Origin: JAOUEE01 sp051011595
GTDB lineage: Bacteria; Actinomycetota; Acidimicrobiia; Acidimicrobiales; SHLQ01
Length of the DNA stretch: 23,985 bases
Direction of reading: 5' to 3'
Assembly: GCA_051011595.1 (NCBI GenBank)
Contig: JBPCTQ010000040.1
Coordinates: 1 to 23,985, forward strand
The notes under the pieces were generated by a model. The model was not told where the DNA came from. It did no database searches and was given only the letters and a program-made list of their open reading frames with translations. This document shows, in pieces, positions 15,903 to 23,944 of this stretch (within the stretch, counting starts at the first letter, position 1; each line of letters opens with the position of its first letter). Made by a program: the position numbers and the translations under genes.

Positions 15903-18739
15903 TGGTTCTGGCCACCTGGTTCACCAACCAGCTGATCTACGACGGCGTCGTCTTCGGTCTGGTCTACGGGCTGTTGGCGCTGGGCATCGTGTTGATCTAC
16001 CGGTCGACCCGGGTCATCAACTTCGCCGTCGGCAACATGGGTCTACCGGGCGCGGTGCTCTTCGCCCTGATGATCTTCAACTGGAGCTTCCCGTTCTGGA
16101 TCGCCATCGTCATCGCCTTGTTGGTGGGCACGCTCTACGGCCTGATCATCGACGTGGCCGTGATCCGCCGGTTGTTCAATTCGCCGCGCGTCATCTTGTT
16201 GGTGGCCACCATCGGTATCGCCCAGCTGTCGCTGGCCATCGTCTTCGCCTATCCCGATCTCGACGTCGACCCAGGTCAGAAGTACCCGCGATTCATCGGT
16301 TCTGAGTGGGAAGACGTGCTCGGAAGTGGCATCGACGTCACCGGTTCGGAGCTGGTGGTGCTGATCCTGGTGCCCCTGTTGGCCATCGGGCTCTCGTGGT
16401 TCCTGTACCGCACCACGGTGGGCCAGACGGTGCAGGCGGCCGCCGACAACTCCGACCTGGCCCGCTTGTCGGGTATCAGCCCCCGTGTGGTCTCGATGCT
16501 GATCTGGAGCATTGCCGGCTTCTTGTCCACCATCTCGATGATCATGCTCTCGCAGCTGAGCGGGTCGACCTCGGCCGCCACCTTCCAGAACATCGGCCCC
16601 AACACCATGGTGCGAGCCCTGGCCGCCGCGGTCATCGGCGGCATGCGGTCGTTCACCGGGGCCCTGGCCGCGGGCATCGCGGTCGGCATCATCCAGGCCC
16701 TGCTGCGTTTCAACTTCTTGAGCGAGTCCGGTCTGGTCGACTTCGTGTTGTTCATCGCGGTGCTGATCGCGGTGTTCTGGCAGAGCCGGTCCGACACCGA
16801 GAGCACCCAGTCATCGTTCTCGTTCGCGCCCAAGATCCGGGCCATCCCGGCTCGGCTCCGGGGGGTGAACACCGCCACCGTCGGCTTGTTCGGTGCCATT
16901 GCGCTGGGTATCGCCATCATCGGCCCACTGGTCGTCGACACCCCGTCGAGACACTTCCTGTACGCATCCATCGTCTGTTTCGCGATCTGTGCCGCCTCGG
17001 TGACCGTCATCACCGGTTGGTCGGGACAGCTGTCACTCGGTCAGATGGCGTTCGCCGGCCTCGGTGCGTTGGGTGCGGCCGCGCTCACTCGTGGTGTCGA
17101 GCTCGACATCGGCTGGGGCGACACCCGTCTCATCCAGGAGCAGTTCAAACCGATTCCCTTCGTGCTGGCCATCTTCCTCGTTCCCTTGTTCACCGCGGCG
17201 GTGGCCGCGCTCATCGGTATCGGTGGGCTACGGGTGCGCGGTCTGATGCTGGCCGTCACCACCTTCGCGTTCGGTCTGGCCGCCCAGCAGTACCTCTATC
17301 GGCGACCGGTGTTCTCCGACGGCAACAGCCAGAGTGTGCCGTTCGACCGGGGTCAGTTCTTCGGCATCGATCTCACCAGTCAGCGGTCGTACTACTTCTT
17401 CTCGCTGGCCATCCTCATGCTCGTGTTGGCCGTGTTGTCCCGGCTACGCAAGAGCGGGGTGGGGCGCAACATCATCGCCGTACGCGACAACCCCGATTCG
17501 GCGGCCGCCTACACGGTGGCCCCGGTCCGAACCAAGCTGATGGCCTTTGCCATGGCCGGGGGGATCGCCGGGCTCGGCGGGGCGGTGCTCGGCGGGCTGG
17601 TCCGCAACATCCCCTTCACCGAGCGGTTCTTCCTCACCGAGGACTCACTACGGCTGGTGGCGATGGTCGTGATCGGCGGGCTGGGTTCGGTTGTGGGCCC
17701 GGTCATCGGCGCGGTGTGGGTGCAGGGCCTACCGGCCTTCTTCCCTGACAACGAGGTCGTCCCCCTGGTGACCTCGAGCATCGGTCTGCTGGTGTTGTTG
17801 TTGTACTTCCCCGGCGGCTTCGTGCAGATCTACTACTCGGCCCGCGACGCCTGGATGCGCTGGCTCGAGGCTCGGATCCCCGAAGACCCCCACAAGACGA
17901 TGAGCGAGCCACCCTCGTCCATACGCGGTTCCGGCGAGCGCCCACCGCTGCCCGAGGTGGCGCTGGAGGCCCGCAACCTCGACGTGCGCTTCGGTGGCAA
18001 CCATGCCGTCAACAGTGCCGAGATCGAAGTACGCGGCGGTGAGGTGGTGGGCCTCATCGGCACCAACGGAGCGGGGAAGTCGACCCTGATGAACGCGGTG
18101 GGGGGCTACGTCTCCTCCACCGGCAAAGTTCAGCTCATGGGCGAGGATGTCTCCGGCTTGCGGCCCGAAGCCCGCTCTCGTCTGGGTCTGGGCCGCACCT
18201 TCCAGGCCGCCTTGTTGTTCCCCGAGCTCACCGTGAGCGAAACAGTGCAGGTGGCGCTCGAGGGCCGCGGTCGCAGCGGCGTCGTGTCGACGGCCCTCTT
18301 CTTGCCCCACACGTTCACCCGCGAGCGACGGCGCCGCACCGAAGCCTCCGAGCTGATCGACTTCCTCGGACTGGGCCGCTACTCCGACACCTACATCTCC
18401 GATCTGTCCACGGGTACTCGGCGGATCGTCGAGCTGGCCGGTCTGCTGGCGCTCGACGCGCGGGTGTTGTGTCTCGACGAACCCACGGCCGGCGTGGCCC
18501 AACGCGAGACCGAGGCGTTCGGTCCGCTGATGTTGCGCATCCGCGACGAGCTCGACGCCAGCATGTTGATCATCGAGCACGACATGCCACTCATCATGAG
18601 CCTGTCCGACCGGGTCTACTGCCTCGAGGCCGGTCAGGTGATCTCCGAGGGAGATCCCGACACAGTTCGCAACGACCCTGCTGTGGTGGCCAGCTACCTG
18701 GGCACGGACGAACGGGCCATCGAGCGCTCCGACTCCTGA
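15902..18739 (+). CDS. LivH-LivM-LivG triple fusion: branched-chain amino acid-type ABC transporter, 945 aa
   Basis: One chain carries both permeases and one ATPase of a HAAT-family importer. LivH covers about 1-305, with RSTRVINFAVGNMG early and a second-half stretch AAVIGGMRSFTGALAAG. LivM covers about 325-640, with GWSGQLSLGQMAFAGLGALG near 372 and VIGGLGSVVGPVIGA late. After a hydrophilic linker (about 655-690) comes LivG, with Walker A G720-TNGAGKST728, the signature LSTGTRR at 835, Walker B VLCLDEP with D859-E860, and the switch His in IIEHDMPLIM. A second ATPase is needed for a working pair; the LivF domain on the preceding gene product fits. The gene overlaps both neighbours by one base (TGATG). 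No solute-binding protein gene is in the window. Possible substrates are amino acids, short acids or urea-like compounds. Confidence 0.93.
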   Translation: MVLATWFTNQLIYDGVVFGLVYGLLALGIVLIYRSTRVINFAVGNMGLPGAVLFALMIFNWSFPFWIAIVIALLVGTLYGLIIDVAVIRRLFNSPRVILLVATIGIAQLSLAIVFAYPDLDVDPGQKYPRFIGSEWEDVLGSGIDVTGSELVVLILVPLLAIGLSWFLYRTTVGQTVQAAADNSDLARLSGISPRVVSMLIWSIAGFLSTISMIMLSQLSGSTSAATFQNIGPNTMVRALAAAVIGGMRSFTGALAAGIAVGIIQALLRFNFLSESGLVDFVLFIAVLIAVFWQSRSDTESTQSSFSFAPKIRAIPARLRGVNTATVGLFGAIALGIAIIGPLVVDTPSRHFLYASIVCFAICAASVTVITGWSGQLSLGQMAFAGLGALGAAALTRGVELDIGWGDTRLIQEQFKPIPFVLAIFLVPLFTAAVAALIGIGGLRVRGLMLAVTTFAFGLAAQQYLYRRPVFSDGNSQSVPFDRGQFFGIDLTSQRSYYFFSLAILMLVLAVLSRLRKSGVGRNIIAVRDNPDSAAAYTVAPVRTKLMAFAMAGGIAGLGGAVLGGLVRNIPFTERFFLTEDSLRLVAMVVIGGLGSVVGPVIGAVWVQGLPAFFPDNEVVPLVTSSIGLLVLLLYFPGGFVQIYYSARDAWMRWLEARIPEDPHKTMSEPPSSIRGSGERPPLPEVALEARNLDVRFGGNHAVNSAEIEVRGGEVVGLIGTNGAGKSTLMNAVGGYVSSTGKVQLMGEDVSGLRPEARSRLGLGRTFQAALLFPELTVSETVQVALEGRGRSGVVSTALFLPHTFTRERRRRTEASELIDFLGLGRYSDTYISDLSTGTRRIVELAGLLALDARVLCLDEPTAGVAQRETEAFGPLMLRIRDELDASMLIIEHDMPLIMSLSDRVYCLEAGQVISEGDPDTVRNDPAVVASYLGTDERAIERSDS

Positions 18740-21378
18740 TGGCGCGGGCATGGCCGTCCAGCGCCGGCGAGCTGGCCGACCAACTGGCGGCCGATGTCGA
18801 GTTGGTCCTGGCCGAGCTCGAGGCGCACTACGCACCGGATCTGGCGCTGCCCGCCACCTTCGGTGGCCATCCGGTGGGCCCCGACGTGGCCGCCGACCTG
18901 GCCTACACACTGGGGTTGTTGTTCGAGGGCGGTGTCGACACCGTCGCCGGCCAGGGCGTACTGGCCACCATCTTGGAGGTGCTGCGCACCATCGACGGTC
19001 CCGGCACCAACACCTTCTACAGCTATCGGGCGTCGGAGACCCTCGGGCGGCTCGGTGGCTTCGCCGGGAATGCTCACCTGGCCCCGTGGACCGAGGCCGA
19101 ACGAGCCAATCTGGCCGTGGCCGTCGACTCCTCGGACTTCGAGGGTGCTTTCGACGACGGGCTGTTGCCCAACAACTTCGCCATCGTGTTGGCCCGAGCC
19201 GAATACGGCCGGCGGGCCCTCGGGTTGGTGGAGGACGAAGCGTTCTACCAGAAGGTCCTGGCCCGTTCGGCCGAGCTGTTGGCGACGGCCGACCACGGGT
19301 GGATCGACGATGCCGGCGACGATCGCGGGCAGTTCGACATCTACACCCCGGACATGTTCTTGTTCGCCGAACCTCTGGCCGAGGAACTCGGCGGGGTCTG
19401 GCGGGCCGGCTTCCGGCGAGTGATCGACGATGCCGCCCGGCTGGCCCAACCGGGCGGTGCGATCGTGTGGGGTAGATCGATCGGGGCCCTGGGACTGGCC
19501 ATGTCGGTCGAGCTCGGTTCGGTGGCGATCGGGCGAGAGCTCACCGACGACGAACCCGGTTGGCTGGCCCGCGCCGCACACGCCGCCGGGGTGCTGACCG
19601 GCTGGTTCAGGCGGGGGGTGCTCGACAGCCACGTCGAGCGGGCCACCATGTTCTACCGGGGGCCGGCCCGCCGCCTGCAGATGACCCTCGACATCACCGG
19701 CAAGTTGCTGCAGGCCGCCCACGAACTGCGGCGCCGACCCGAGGTCGAGGTCGGTCCGGTGGCATCGGCCTTCGCCGACACCGACTCGTTGGTGCGTTTC
19801 GACGATGAACGTCCCCGCGGGGTCTGGTCATTTCGGCGACGAAACCTGCAGTTCGTGGTTCCCGGGGTCGGGGGCTACATCCCCGGTTACAGCGCGGGCC
19901 TGCGCTCGCCGGGTCTGTGGGAGCCCCCCACCGATGGCCCGGTGGCGTTCGAGCCGGTTGTGCATCACAACAACAAGCAGCGCTACTTCCAGGCCGCCCC
20001 GGTGCAGCTCGAACACACCGACGGCCAATTGGTGCTCGGTCAGGACACACTCGGTGAGCCCGGGCAACTGACGGCTCCCGACGACGCTCCCAGTGGGAGC
20101 CGAACGGCCCGGTTCACCGTCGAGGGGCGAACGCTGGTCATCGACGAGTCGTTGTCGATCGAGCGCGGCGCCGAGACCGTGAAGGCGGTGGCCTGGGCCC
20201 TGCCCGAACGAGCCGATCGGCCCTACCGGGTGGAGGCGGTCGGTCTGGGCACCACCGACGTCTCCCCGGTGCGATCGGCCCACGTGTCCGGTGTGGCCGA
20301 GTGGTGGAGCTTCTGGGGTGCCCCCACGAGGGTGCACGAGTTCGACGCCGAGCCCGCACCCGAAATGCACGTCCAGTGGCGACTCACGCCGAAGATCCGC
20401 GTCGGCGGCACCGCAGGCGACCACTCATACCCATCCGCACTGTTCGGGCCGGTGCGGGACCGTATCCTCCACGGCCTGGCGCCGATCGACGACATCTGGG
20501 GTGCTTACGACATCGACGTGCTGCACATGCACTGGCCCGAGTGGTATTCGGGCGTCGACCCGGAGCGCACGGCCGCAGTGATCCGCCAGTTCCAGGAAGC
20601 CGACACCCGGATCCTGTGGACCATGCACAACCTGATGCCGCACATGTTCCGCGACGAGGGCGCGGTGGAGAGTTACCGGTTGTGGGCAGCGGCGGCCGAC
20701 GGGGTCATCCACCACACACAGTGGGGGAAGGACCGGGCCCAGGCCACCTACGAGTACGGCGCCCATACCCGCCACGAGGTCATCGCCCATGGGCACTGGG
20801 CCGACCGACACGGCACCCTCCCCAGTCGGAGCGAGGCGTCGACCAGGCTCGGCCTGCCCGACGCCGCCATCCGGATCGGCGTCATCGGTGCGCCCCGCCT
20901 CGACAAGAACGTGCAACTGGTGATCGATGGTTTCCATCAGTGCCGCCGTGACGACATACAGCTGGTGCTCTTCTCGAAGGTGGACGAGCAGGTCCCCGAC
21001 GACGATCGCATCGTGGTGTTCCCGTGGACACACGTGAGCGACGACGAGTACGGGGTTCGGGTGGCGGCCCTCGATGCTCTGGTGCTGCCGTTCGAGGCCG
21101 ACGACACCGGCATGTTGATGACCGGCACCTTGTTCGACGTGATCGGCTTCGACAAGGCGGCCATCTGTTCGGATTGGGAGGTGCTCCGCGAGACGCTGGG
21201 AAATGCCGGCCTCTACTACGGGTCCACCGCCGAGGACCTGGCCGCACTGCTCGATGGGCTCTCGGCCGACGATCTGGCCGAGGCGTCAGCTGGTGCCGGC
21301 GCGTTGCGCCCGGCGTTCGACTGGACGCCGATCGCCGAGCAGACGGCGGCGTTCATCGACCGCCTGGTGTCGCCCTGA
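18739..21378 (+). CDS. Toroid/beta-sandwich (polysaccharide-lyase-like) domain fused to GT-B glycosyltransferase, 879 aa
   Basis: Not a protein I recognise as a whole. Residues about 1-365 look like an alpha-helical toroid of the DUF2264 or heparinase type (DRGQFDIYTPDMFLFAEPLAEE, then VWGRSIGALGLAMS). Residues about 375-560 look like an antiparallel beta-sandwich (TARFTVEGRTLVIDESLSIE). From about 545 the chain is GT-B: VLHMHWPEWYSG near 594, ILWTMHNLMPHMF, HTQWGKDRA, IGVIGAPRLDKNVQLVIDGF, and a C-terminal donor-site region DDTGMLMTGTLFDVIGFDKAAICSD without an obvious EX7E motif. The ATG overlaps the LivHMG stop as TGATG, so it is translated with the transporter. It has no signal peptide. 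A bifunctional glycan-processing enzyme is inferred from the fold resemblance only. Confidence 0.72.
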   Translation: MARAWPSSAGELADQLAADVELVLAELEAHYAPDLALPATFGGHPVGPDVAADLAYTLGLLFEGGVDTVAGQGVLATILEVLRTIDGPGTNTFYSYRASETLGRLGGFAGNAHLAPWTEAERANLAVAVDSSDFEGAFDDGLLPNNFAIVLARAEYGRRALGLVEDEAFYQKVLARSAELLATADHGWIDDAGDDRGQFDIYTPDMFLFAEPLAEELGGVWRAGFRRVIDDAARLAQPGGAIVWGRSIGALGLAMSVELGSVAIGRELTDDEPGWLARAAHAAGVLTGWFRRGVLDSHVERATMFYRGPARRLQMTLDITGKLLQAAHELRRRPEVEVGPVASAFADTDSLVRFDDERPRGVWSFRRRNLQFVVPGVGGYIPGYSAGLRSPGLWEPPTDGPVAFEPVVHHNNKQRYFQAAPVQLEHTDGQLVLGQDTLGEPGQLTAPDDAPSGSRTARFTVEGRTLVIDESLSIERGAETVKAVAWALPERADRPYRVEAVGLGTTDVSPVRSAHVSGVAEWWSFWGAPTRVHEFDAEPAPEMHVQWRLTPKIRVGGTAGDHSYPSALFGPVRDRILHGLAPIDDIWGAYDIDVLHMHWPEWYSGVDPERTAAVIRQFQEADTRILWTMHNLMPHMFRDEGAVESYRLWAAAADGVIHHTQWGKDRAQATYEYGAHTRHEVIAHGHWADRHGTLPSRSEASTRLGLPDAAIRIGVIGAPRLDKNVQLVIDGFHQCRRDDIQLVLFSKVDEQVPDDDRIVVFPWTHVSDDEYGVRVAALDALVLPFEADDTGMLMTGTLFDVIGFDKAAICSDWEVLRETLGNAGLYYGSTAEDLAALLDGLSADDLAEASAGAGALRPAFDWTPIAEQTAAFIDRLVSP

Positions 21379-21405
21379 CCGGGTCGCGCCGGCGGGCCGG
21401 TCCGG

Positions 21406-21429
21406 TAGCGTGCGCCCCAACGAAAGGGG
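21406..21429 (+). promoter_or_regulatory. Candidate -10 box and Shine-Dalgarno sequence of the chorismate mutase gene
   Basis: TAGCGT (21406-21411) matches TAnnnT and would start transcription near 21418. AAAGGGG (21423-21429) is a strong Shine-Dalgarno sequence 6 bases before the GTG at 21436 and decides that start over the out-of-frame ATG at 21443. Confidence 0.5.
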
Positions 21430-21435
21430 TCACCG

Positions 21436-21726
21436 GTGACCGATGAAGTCCTGCACCAGTATCGGGAGAGCATCGACAACATCGATGCCGCGCTGGTGTT
21501 CCTGCTGGCCGAGCGGTTCAAGATCACCCAGCAGGTCGGCGCCTACAAGGCGCGGGCCGGTCTTCCGCCGGCTGACCCCGATCGGGAGGCCGAGCAGTTG
21601 GCGCGCCTGCGGTCCCTGGCCGAGTCGGCCAACCTCGACCCCGAGTTCTCGGCCAAGTTCCAACGGTTCATCTTCGACGAAGTGATCCGTCACCACGAGC
21701 GCATCGCGGGCGAGACCGCGGGCTGA
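21436..21726 (+). CDS. Stand-alone AroQ-type chorismate mutase, 96 aa
   Basis: Converts chorismate to prephenate, the committed step to phenylalanine and tyrosine. It is a single all-helical AroQ domain. Active-site residues line up: R10 in QYRESIDNIDAAL, R27 in LAERFKITQQVG, K38 in GAYKA, and the Asp/Arg/Glu group in DPDREAEQL near 47-53. There is no signal peptide and no fused DAHP synthase, dehydratase or dehydrogenase domain. The GTG start is fixed by the AAAGGGG six bases upstream. It lies 57 bases after the glycosyltransferase fusion with its own promoter candidate, so it may be separate from the transporter operon. Its stop is 9 bases from the stop of the convergent VOC gene. Its neighbours are not aromatic-pathway genes. 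Confidence 0.92.
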   Translation: MTDEVLHQYRESIDNIDAALVFLLAERFKITQQVGAYKARAGLPPADPDREAEQLARLRSLAESANLDPEFSAKFQRFIFDEVIRHHERIAGETAG

Positions 21727-21735
21727 AACCTCGCC

Positions 21736-22416
21736 TCAGGGAATCGGCGGCTCGCTGAAGCTCATCGCCGCGGTGACCTCTTCGTCGGTCATGGAGTTCA
21801 GCGCGTCGAGGATCTCGGGCGGGTAGCGCAGATGGGGTTTGTCGGCATCGGGTGCCGGTTGAGCCACGCCGGAAACACCCGGGTCGGGGTCGGGCGGTGC
21901 ACGGAAGCGGTCGAGGTCGCCCTGGTCGATGCCGCAACGGGCGGCCACGGCGGGGTCAACCCAATGGTCGGGATCGATCTCGGTCACCCAGGCCGAGACC
22001 TCGAGCACCATCCCCTCGGGTCCGCGGAAGTAGATCGAACGACAGAACCCGTGATCGATGGGCCCGTTGACCTGATAGCCGTGCCGGCGGATGCGGTCGC
22101 GCATGCTGGTGAGGTCGTCGAGGCTGTCGACGCCGAACGCCAGGTGCTGCATCGTGCCGGGGGCACTGGTGTCGGCACCGTGGGCGGCGTGGGTGACCCC
22201 GAGTTGCTCGTCGATGTCGGCCATGGCCGGCAAGAACACGAACGACATGGCCGACCGGTCGTTGAGGCGGAGGAAACAGTGGGTTCCGCCCGGCACACCG
22301 TGCATGTCGAACAGTCCGGTGAGCTCCATACCCAGAACCTGGGTGCAGAACTCGATCATCTCCCGCATGTTCGCCGTGCTGGCCGCCAGGTGGTGAACAT
22401 GGGTGACGCGGGCCAT
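21736..22416 (-). CDS. Glyoxalase/VOC-superfamily metalloprotein, 226 aa
   Basis: A vicinal-oxygen-chelate fold protein, likely a dioxygenase, glyoxalase or isomerase. Two beta-alpha-beta-beta-beta modules span about 1-145. Probable metal ligands are the His of VTHVHHLA near 6-9, the His of MQHLAFGV near 90, and the Glu of MVLEVSAWV near 138. A tail of about 80 residues (PPDPDPGVSG to SFSEPPIP) is proline- and acid-rich and not part of the usual fold. The ATG at 22416 begins the first strand directly; a Shine-Dalgarno sequence is not obvious. It is convergent with chorismate mutase and divergent from the RTX gene. Ring-cleavage dioxygenase is one option given the catabolic genes upstream, but the sequence does not decide. 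Confidence 0.85.
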   Translation of the reverse strand: MARVTHVHHLAASTANMREMIEFCTQVLGMELTGLFDMHGVPGGTHCFLRLNDRSAMSFVFLPAMADIDEQLGVTHAAHGADTSAPGTMQHLAFGVDSLDDLTSMRDRIRRHGYQVNGPIDHGFCRSIYFRGPEGMVLEVSAWVTEIDPDHWVDPAVAARCGIDQGDLDRFRAPPDPDPGVSGVAQPAPDADKPHLRYPPEILDALNSMTDEEVTAAMSFSEPPIP

Positions 22417-22558
22417 GGGGCCATCGTGTCACCCACGGGTTCGGGGGTACAACCAGCCGGCGTCGGTATGGGTCGAAGGACTCACTGTGTGCGGGCGCTC
22501 TAGCGCGTTGCGTGGTTTATGCGCCATACTCGCTGGGTCAGCTAGACAAGGATTGGTT
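22417..22558. promoter_or_regulatory. Divergent intergenic region upstream of the RTX and VOC genes
   Basis: These 142 bases should contain both promoters. CATACT (22525-22530) is a possible -10 for the RTX gene, without a good -35. A short inverted repeat GCGCT-CT-AGCGC lies at 22495-22506 and could be an operator or chance. AAGGA (22548-22552) six bases before ATG 22559 is a clear Shine-Dalgarno sequence. No small gene is evident. Confidence 0.4.
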
Positions 22559-23845
22559 ATGCCCCGACGTATTCTCGCCCTCTTCGCCCTCGTGGCCGGA
22601 CTGCTCGTGGTCTCGGCCAGCCCGGCCGCAGCCGTCGAAATGTGCGACGGTCTGCCCGCCACCATCGAGGGAACGTCGGGCGACGACGTCCTCAACGGCA
22701 CCAACGGCCCCGACGTGATCTACGCCGGGTCGGGCAACGACCGGGTCAACGGGCGCGGTGGCGACGACGTCATCTGTCTGGGATCGGGTGACGATCTCGC
22801 CTTCGCCGGTGCCGGCAACGACACGGTGTTCGGCGACGACGGTGCCGACGAGATCAACGGTGGCGACGGCGACGACACCCTGGCCGGGGTGGCCGACGGC
22901 GACAAGCTGGCGGGCAACGCCGGTGACGACACCATTCTCGGCGGTGCCGGCGACGACGTCGTGTTCGGCGGATCGGGCGACGACGTGGTTCGGGGCGGCA
23001 GTGAGAACGACAACATCAGGGGCGGGCTGGGGCTCGATGTCCTGCTCGCCGGTGATGGCGACGACGTTGCTCGGGGCGGACCGGCCGAGGATCGAATCGA
23101 AGGCGGCAACGGCGACGACGTGTTGGTCGGCAACGGCGGCAGCGACTTCATGGAGGGCGAGGCCGGCAGCGACCGGGTCTTCGGCGGCAACGGCAACGAC
23201 GAGCTCTACGCCTTGGTCCAGCCCGAGGAACTGCCCTCCAGCGCCGACGCCCGCGCCGCCATGCGAGTGGTCGACACCGAATCCGAGGACCATGTGCGGG
23301 GTGGCGCGGGAGACGACGTCATCGAAGGTGGCCTGGGTGACGATCTGCTCGAAGGCAACGACGGCAACGACTCCATCGGCACCATCTACTTCATCGATCC
23401 GGGCGACGACCGCATCTCCGGCGGTGACGGCAACGACGACATCGTCGACAACCCGGGCGACAACCGGGTGTTCCTCGGTGCAGGCAACGATCGTTTCGTC
23501 GGCGGCGGCATCGTACGAGGGGGCGTCGGCAACGACAGCCTGTTCGGCACCACTGGCGCCGATGATCTCCGCGGCGAGAACGGCAACGACCTGATCTACG
23601 GCGACGGTGGACCCGACAAGGTCACGGGTGGTCCCGGCGACGACTTCCTCCGTGGTGGGTTCGGCATCGACCGGATCACCGGTGGGCCGGGCAACGATGT
23701 CTGTGTACCCGGTGGCGAGAACCAGATCGATGGCGTGTCGATCACCGTGTCGGCTCCCAGCGACCTCGACACCTGGAGCAGCTGCGCCGGGGTGGTCGCC
23801 CCCGGTTTCTACACCTGGGACGAATTCTTCGCCCTCGCTCCCTGA
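22559..23845 (+). CDS. Secreted RTX-repeat calcium-binding protein, 428 aa
   Basis: An exported protein built almost wholly of GGxGxDxxx nonapeptides, which fold as a calcium-bound parallel beta-roll. The signal peptide is MPRRILALFALVAGLLVVSA with AAA at 23-25 and likely cleavage before V26, so export is by Sec, not the type I system usual for Gram-negative RTX proteins. By eye there are about 34 repeat units, from about residue 38 to 385: about 20 first, a break at about 214-245 (PEELPSSADARAAM), then about 14 more. The mature start CDGLPATIEGTSGDD and the end with two Cys (DVCVPGG, SSCAG) match a common actinobacterial form. No enzymatic domain is seen. Surface or matrix, adhesion or calcium buffering roles are possible. 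AAGGA supports ATG 22559; upstream in-frame codons lack signal character. Confidence 0.9.
   Translation: MPRRILALFALVAGLLVVSASPAAAVEMCDGLPATIEGTSGDDVLNGTNGPDVIYAGSGNDRVNGRGGDDVICLGSGDDLAFAGAGNDTVFGDDGADEINGGDGDDTLAGVADGDKLAGNAGDDTILGGAGDDVVFGGSGDDVVRGGSENDNIRGGLGLDVLLAGDGDDVARGGPAEDRIEGGNGDDVLVGNGGSDFMEGEAGSDRVFGGNGNDELYALVQPEELPSSADARAAMRVVDTESEDHVRGGAGDDVIEGGLGDDLLEGNDGNDSIGTIYFIDPGDDRISGGDGNDDIVDNPGDNRVFLGAGNDRFVGGGIVRGGVGNDSLFGTTGADDLRGENGNDLIYGDGGPDKVTGGPGDDFLRGGFGIDRITGGPGNDVCVPGGENQIDGVSITVSAPSDLDTWSSCAGVVAPGFYTWDEFFALAP
22680..23710 (+). repeat. Tandem 27-base RTX coding repeats
   Basis: Degenerate 27-base units encoding nonapeptides, rich in GGCGACGAC and GGCAACGAC, run through most of the gene and are interrupted near 23200-23295. 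The repeats also keep long antisense frames open. Confidence 0.85.
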
Positions 23846-23883
23846 TCGTGCCGGGGCCCACGGGCCCGGGCATCCACAGAACA

Positions 23884-23926
23884 TCGACCGGCCGGATGAA
23901 GCGTCTCCGGCCGGTCGAGACGTTTT
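23884..23926 (+). terminator. Intrinsic terminator after the RTX gene
   Basis: A perfect 13-base inverted repeat (23884-23896 and 23906-23918, arm TCGACCGGCCGGA) with a 9-base loop is followed after four bases by TTTT (23923-23926). It lies 39 bases after the RTX stop. A second GC-rich self-complementary stretch with two GGGCCC boxes (about 23850-23870) precedes it. Confidence 0.85.
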
Positions 23927-23944
23927 GGCCTCCCCTGGGGGGGG

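Noticed and set aside
22495..22506. Inverted repeat GCGCT-CT-AGCGC as a definite operator
   Set aside because: Five-base arms are expected by chance in DNA this GC-rich; kept only as a note in the intergenic entry.
22680..23710. Possible CRISPR-like repeat array
   Set aside because: The repeats are contiguous 27-base coding units without unique spacers and encode RTX nonapeptides.
22538..23884. Long minus-strand frame (448 codons) opposite the RTX gene
   Set aside because: Its regular Val/Ala pattern mirrors the antisense of the 27-base RTX repeats.
23932..23944. CCCC-T-GGGGGGGG stretch as a second terminator
   Set aside because: It has no loop and no following T-tract; probably a simple homopolymer run.
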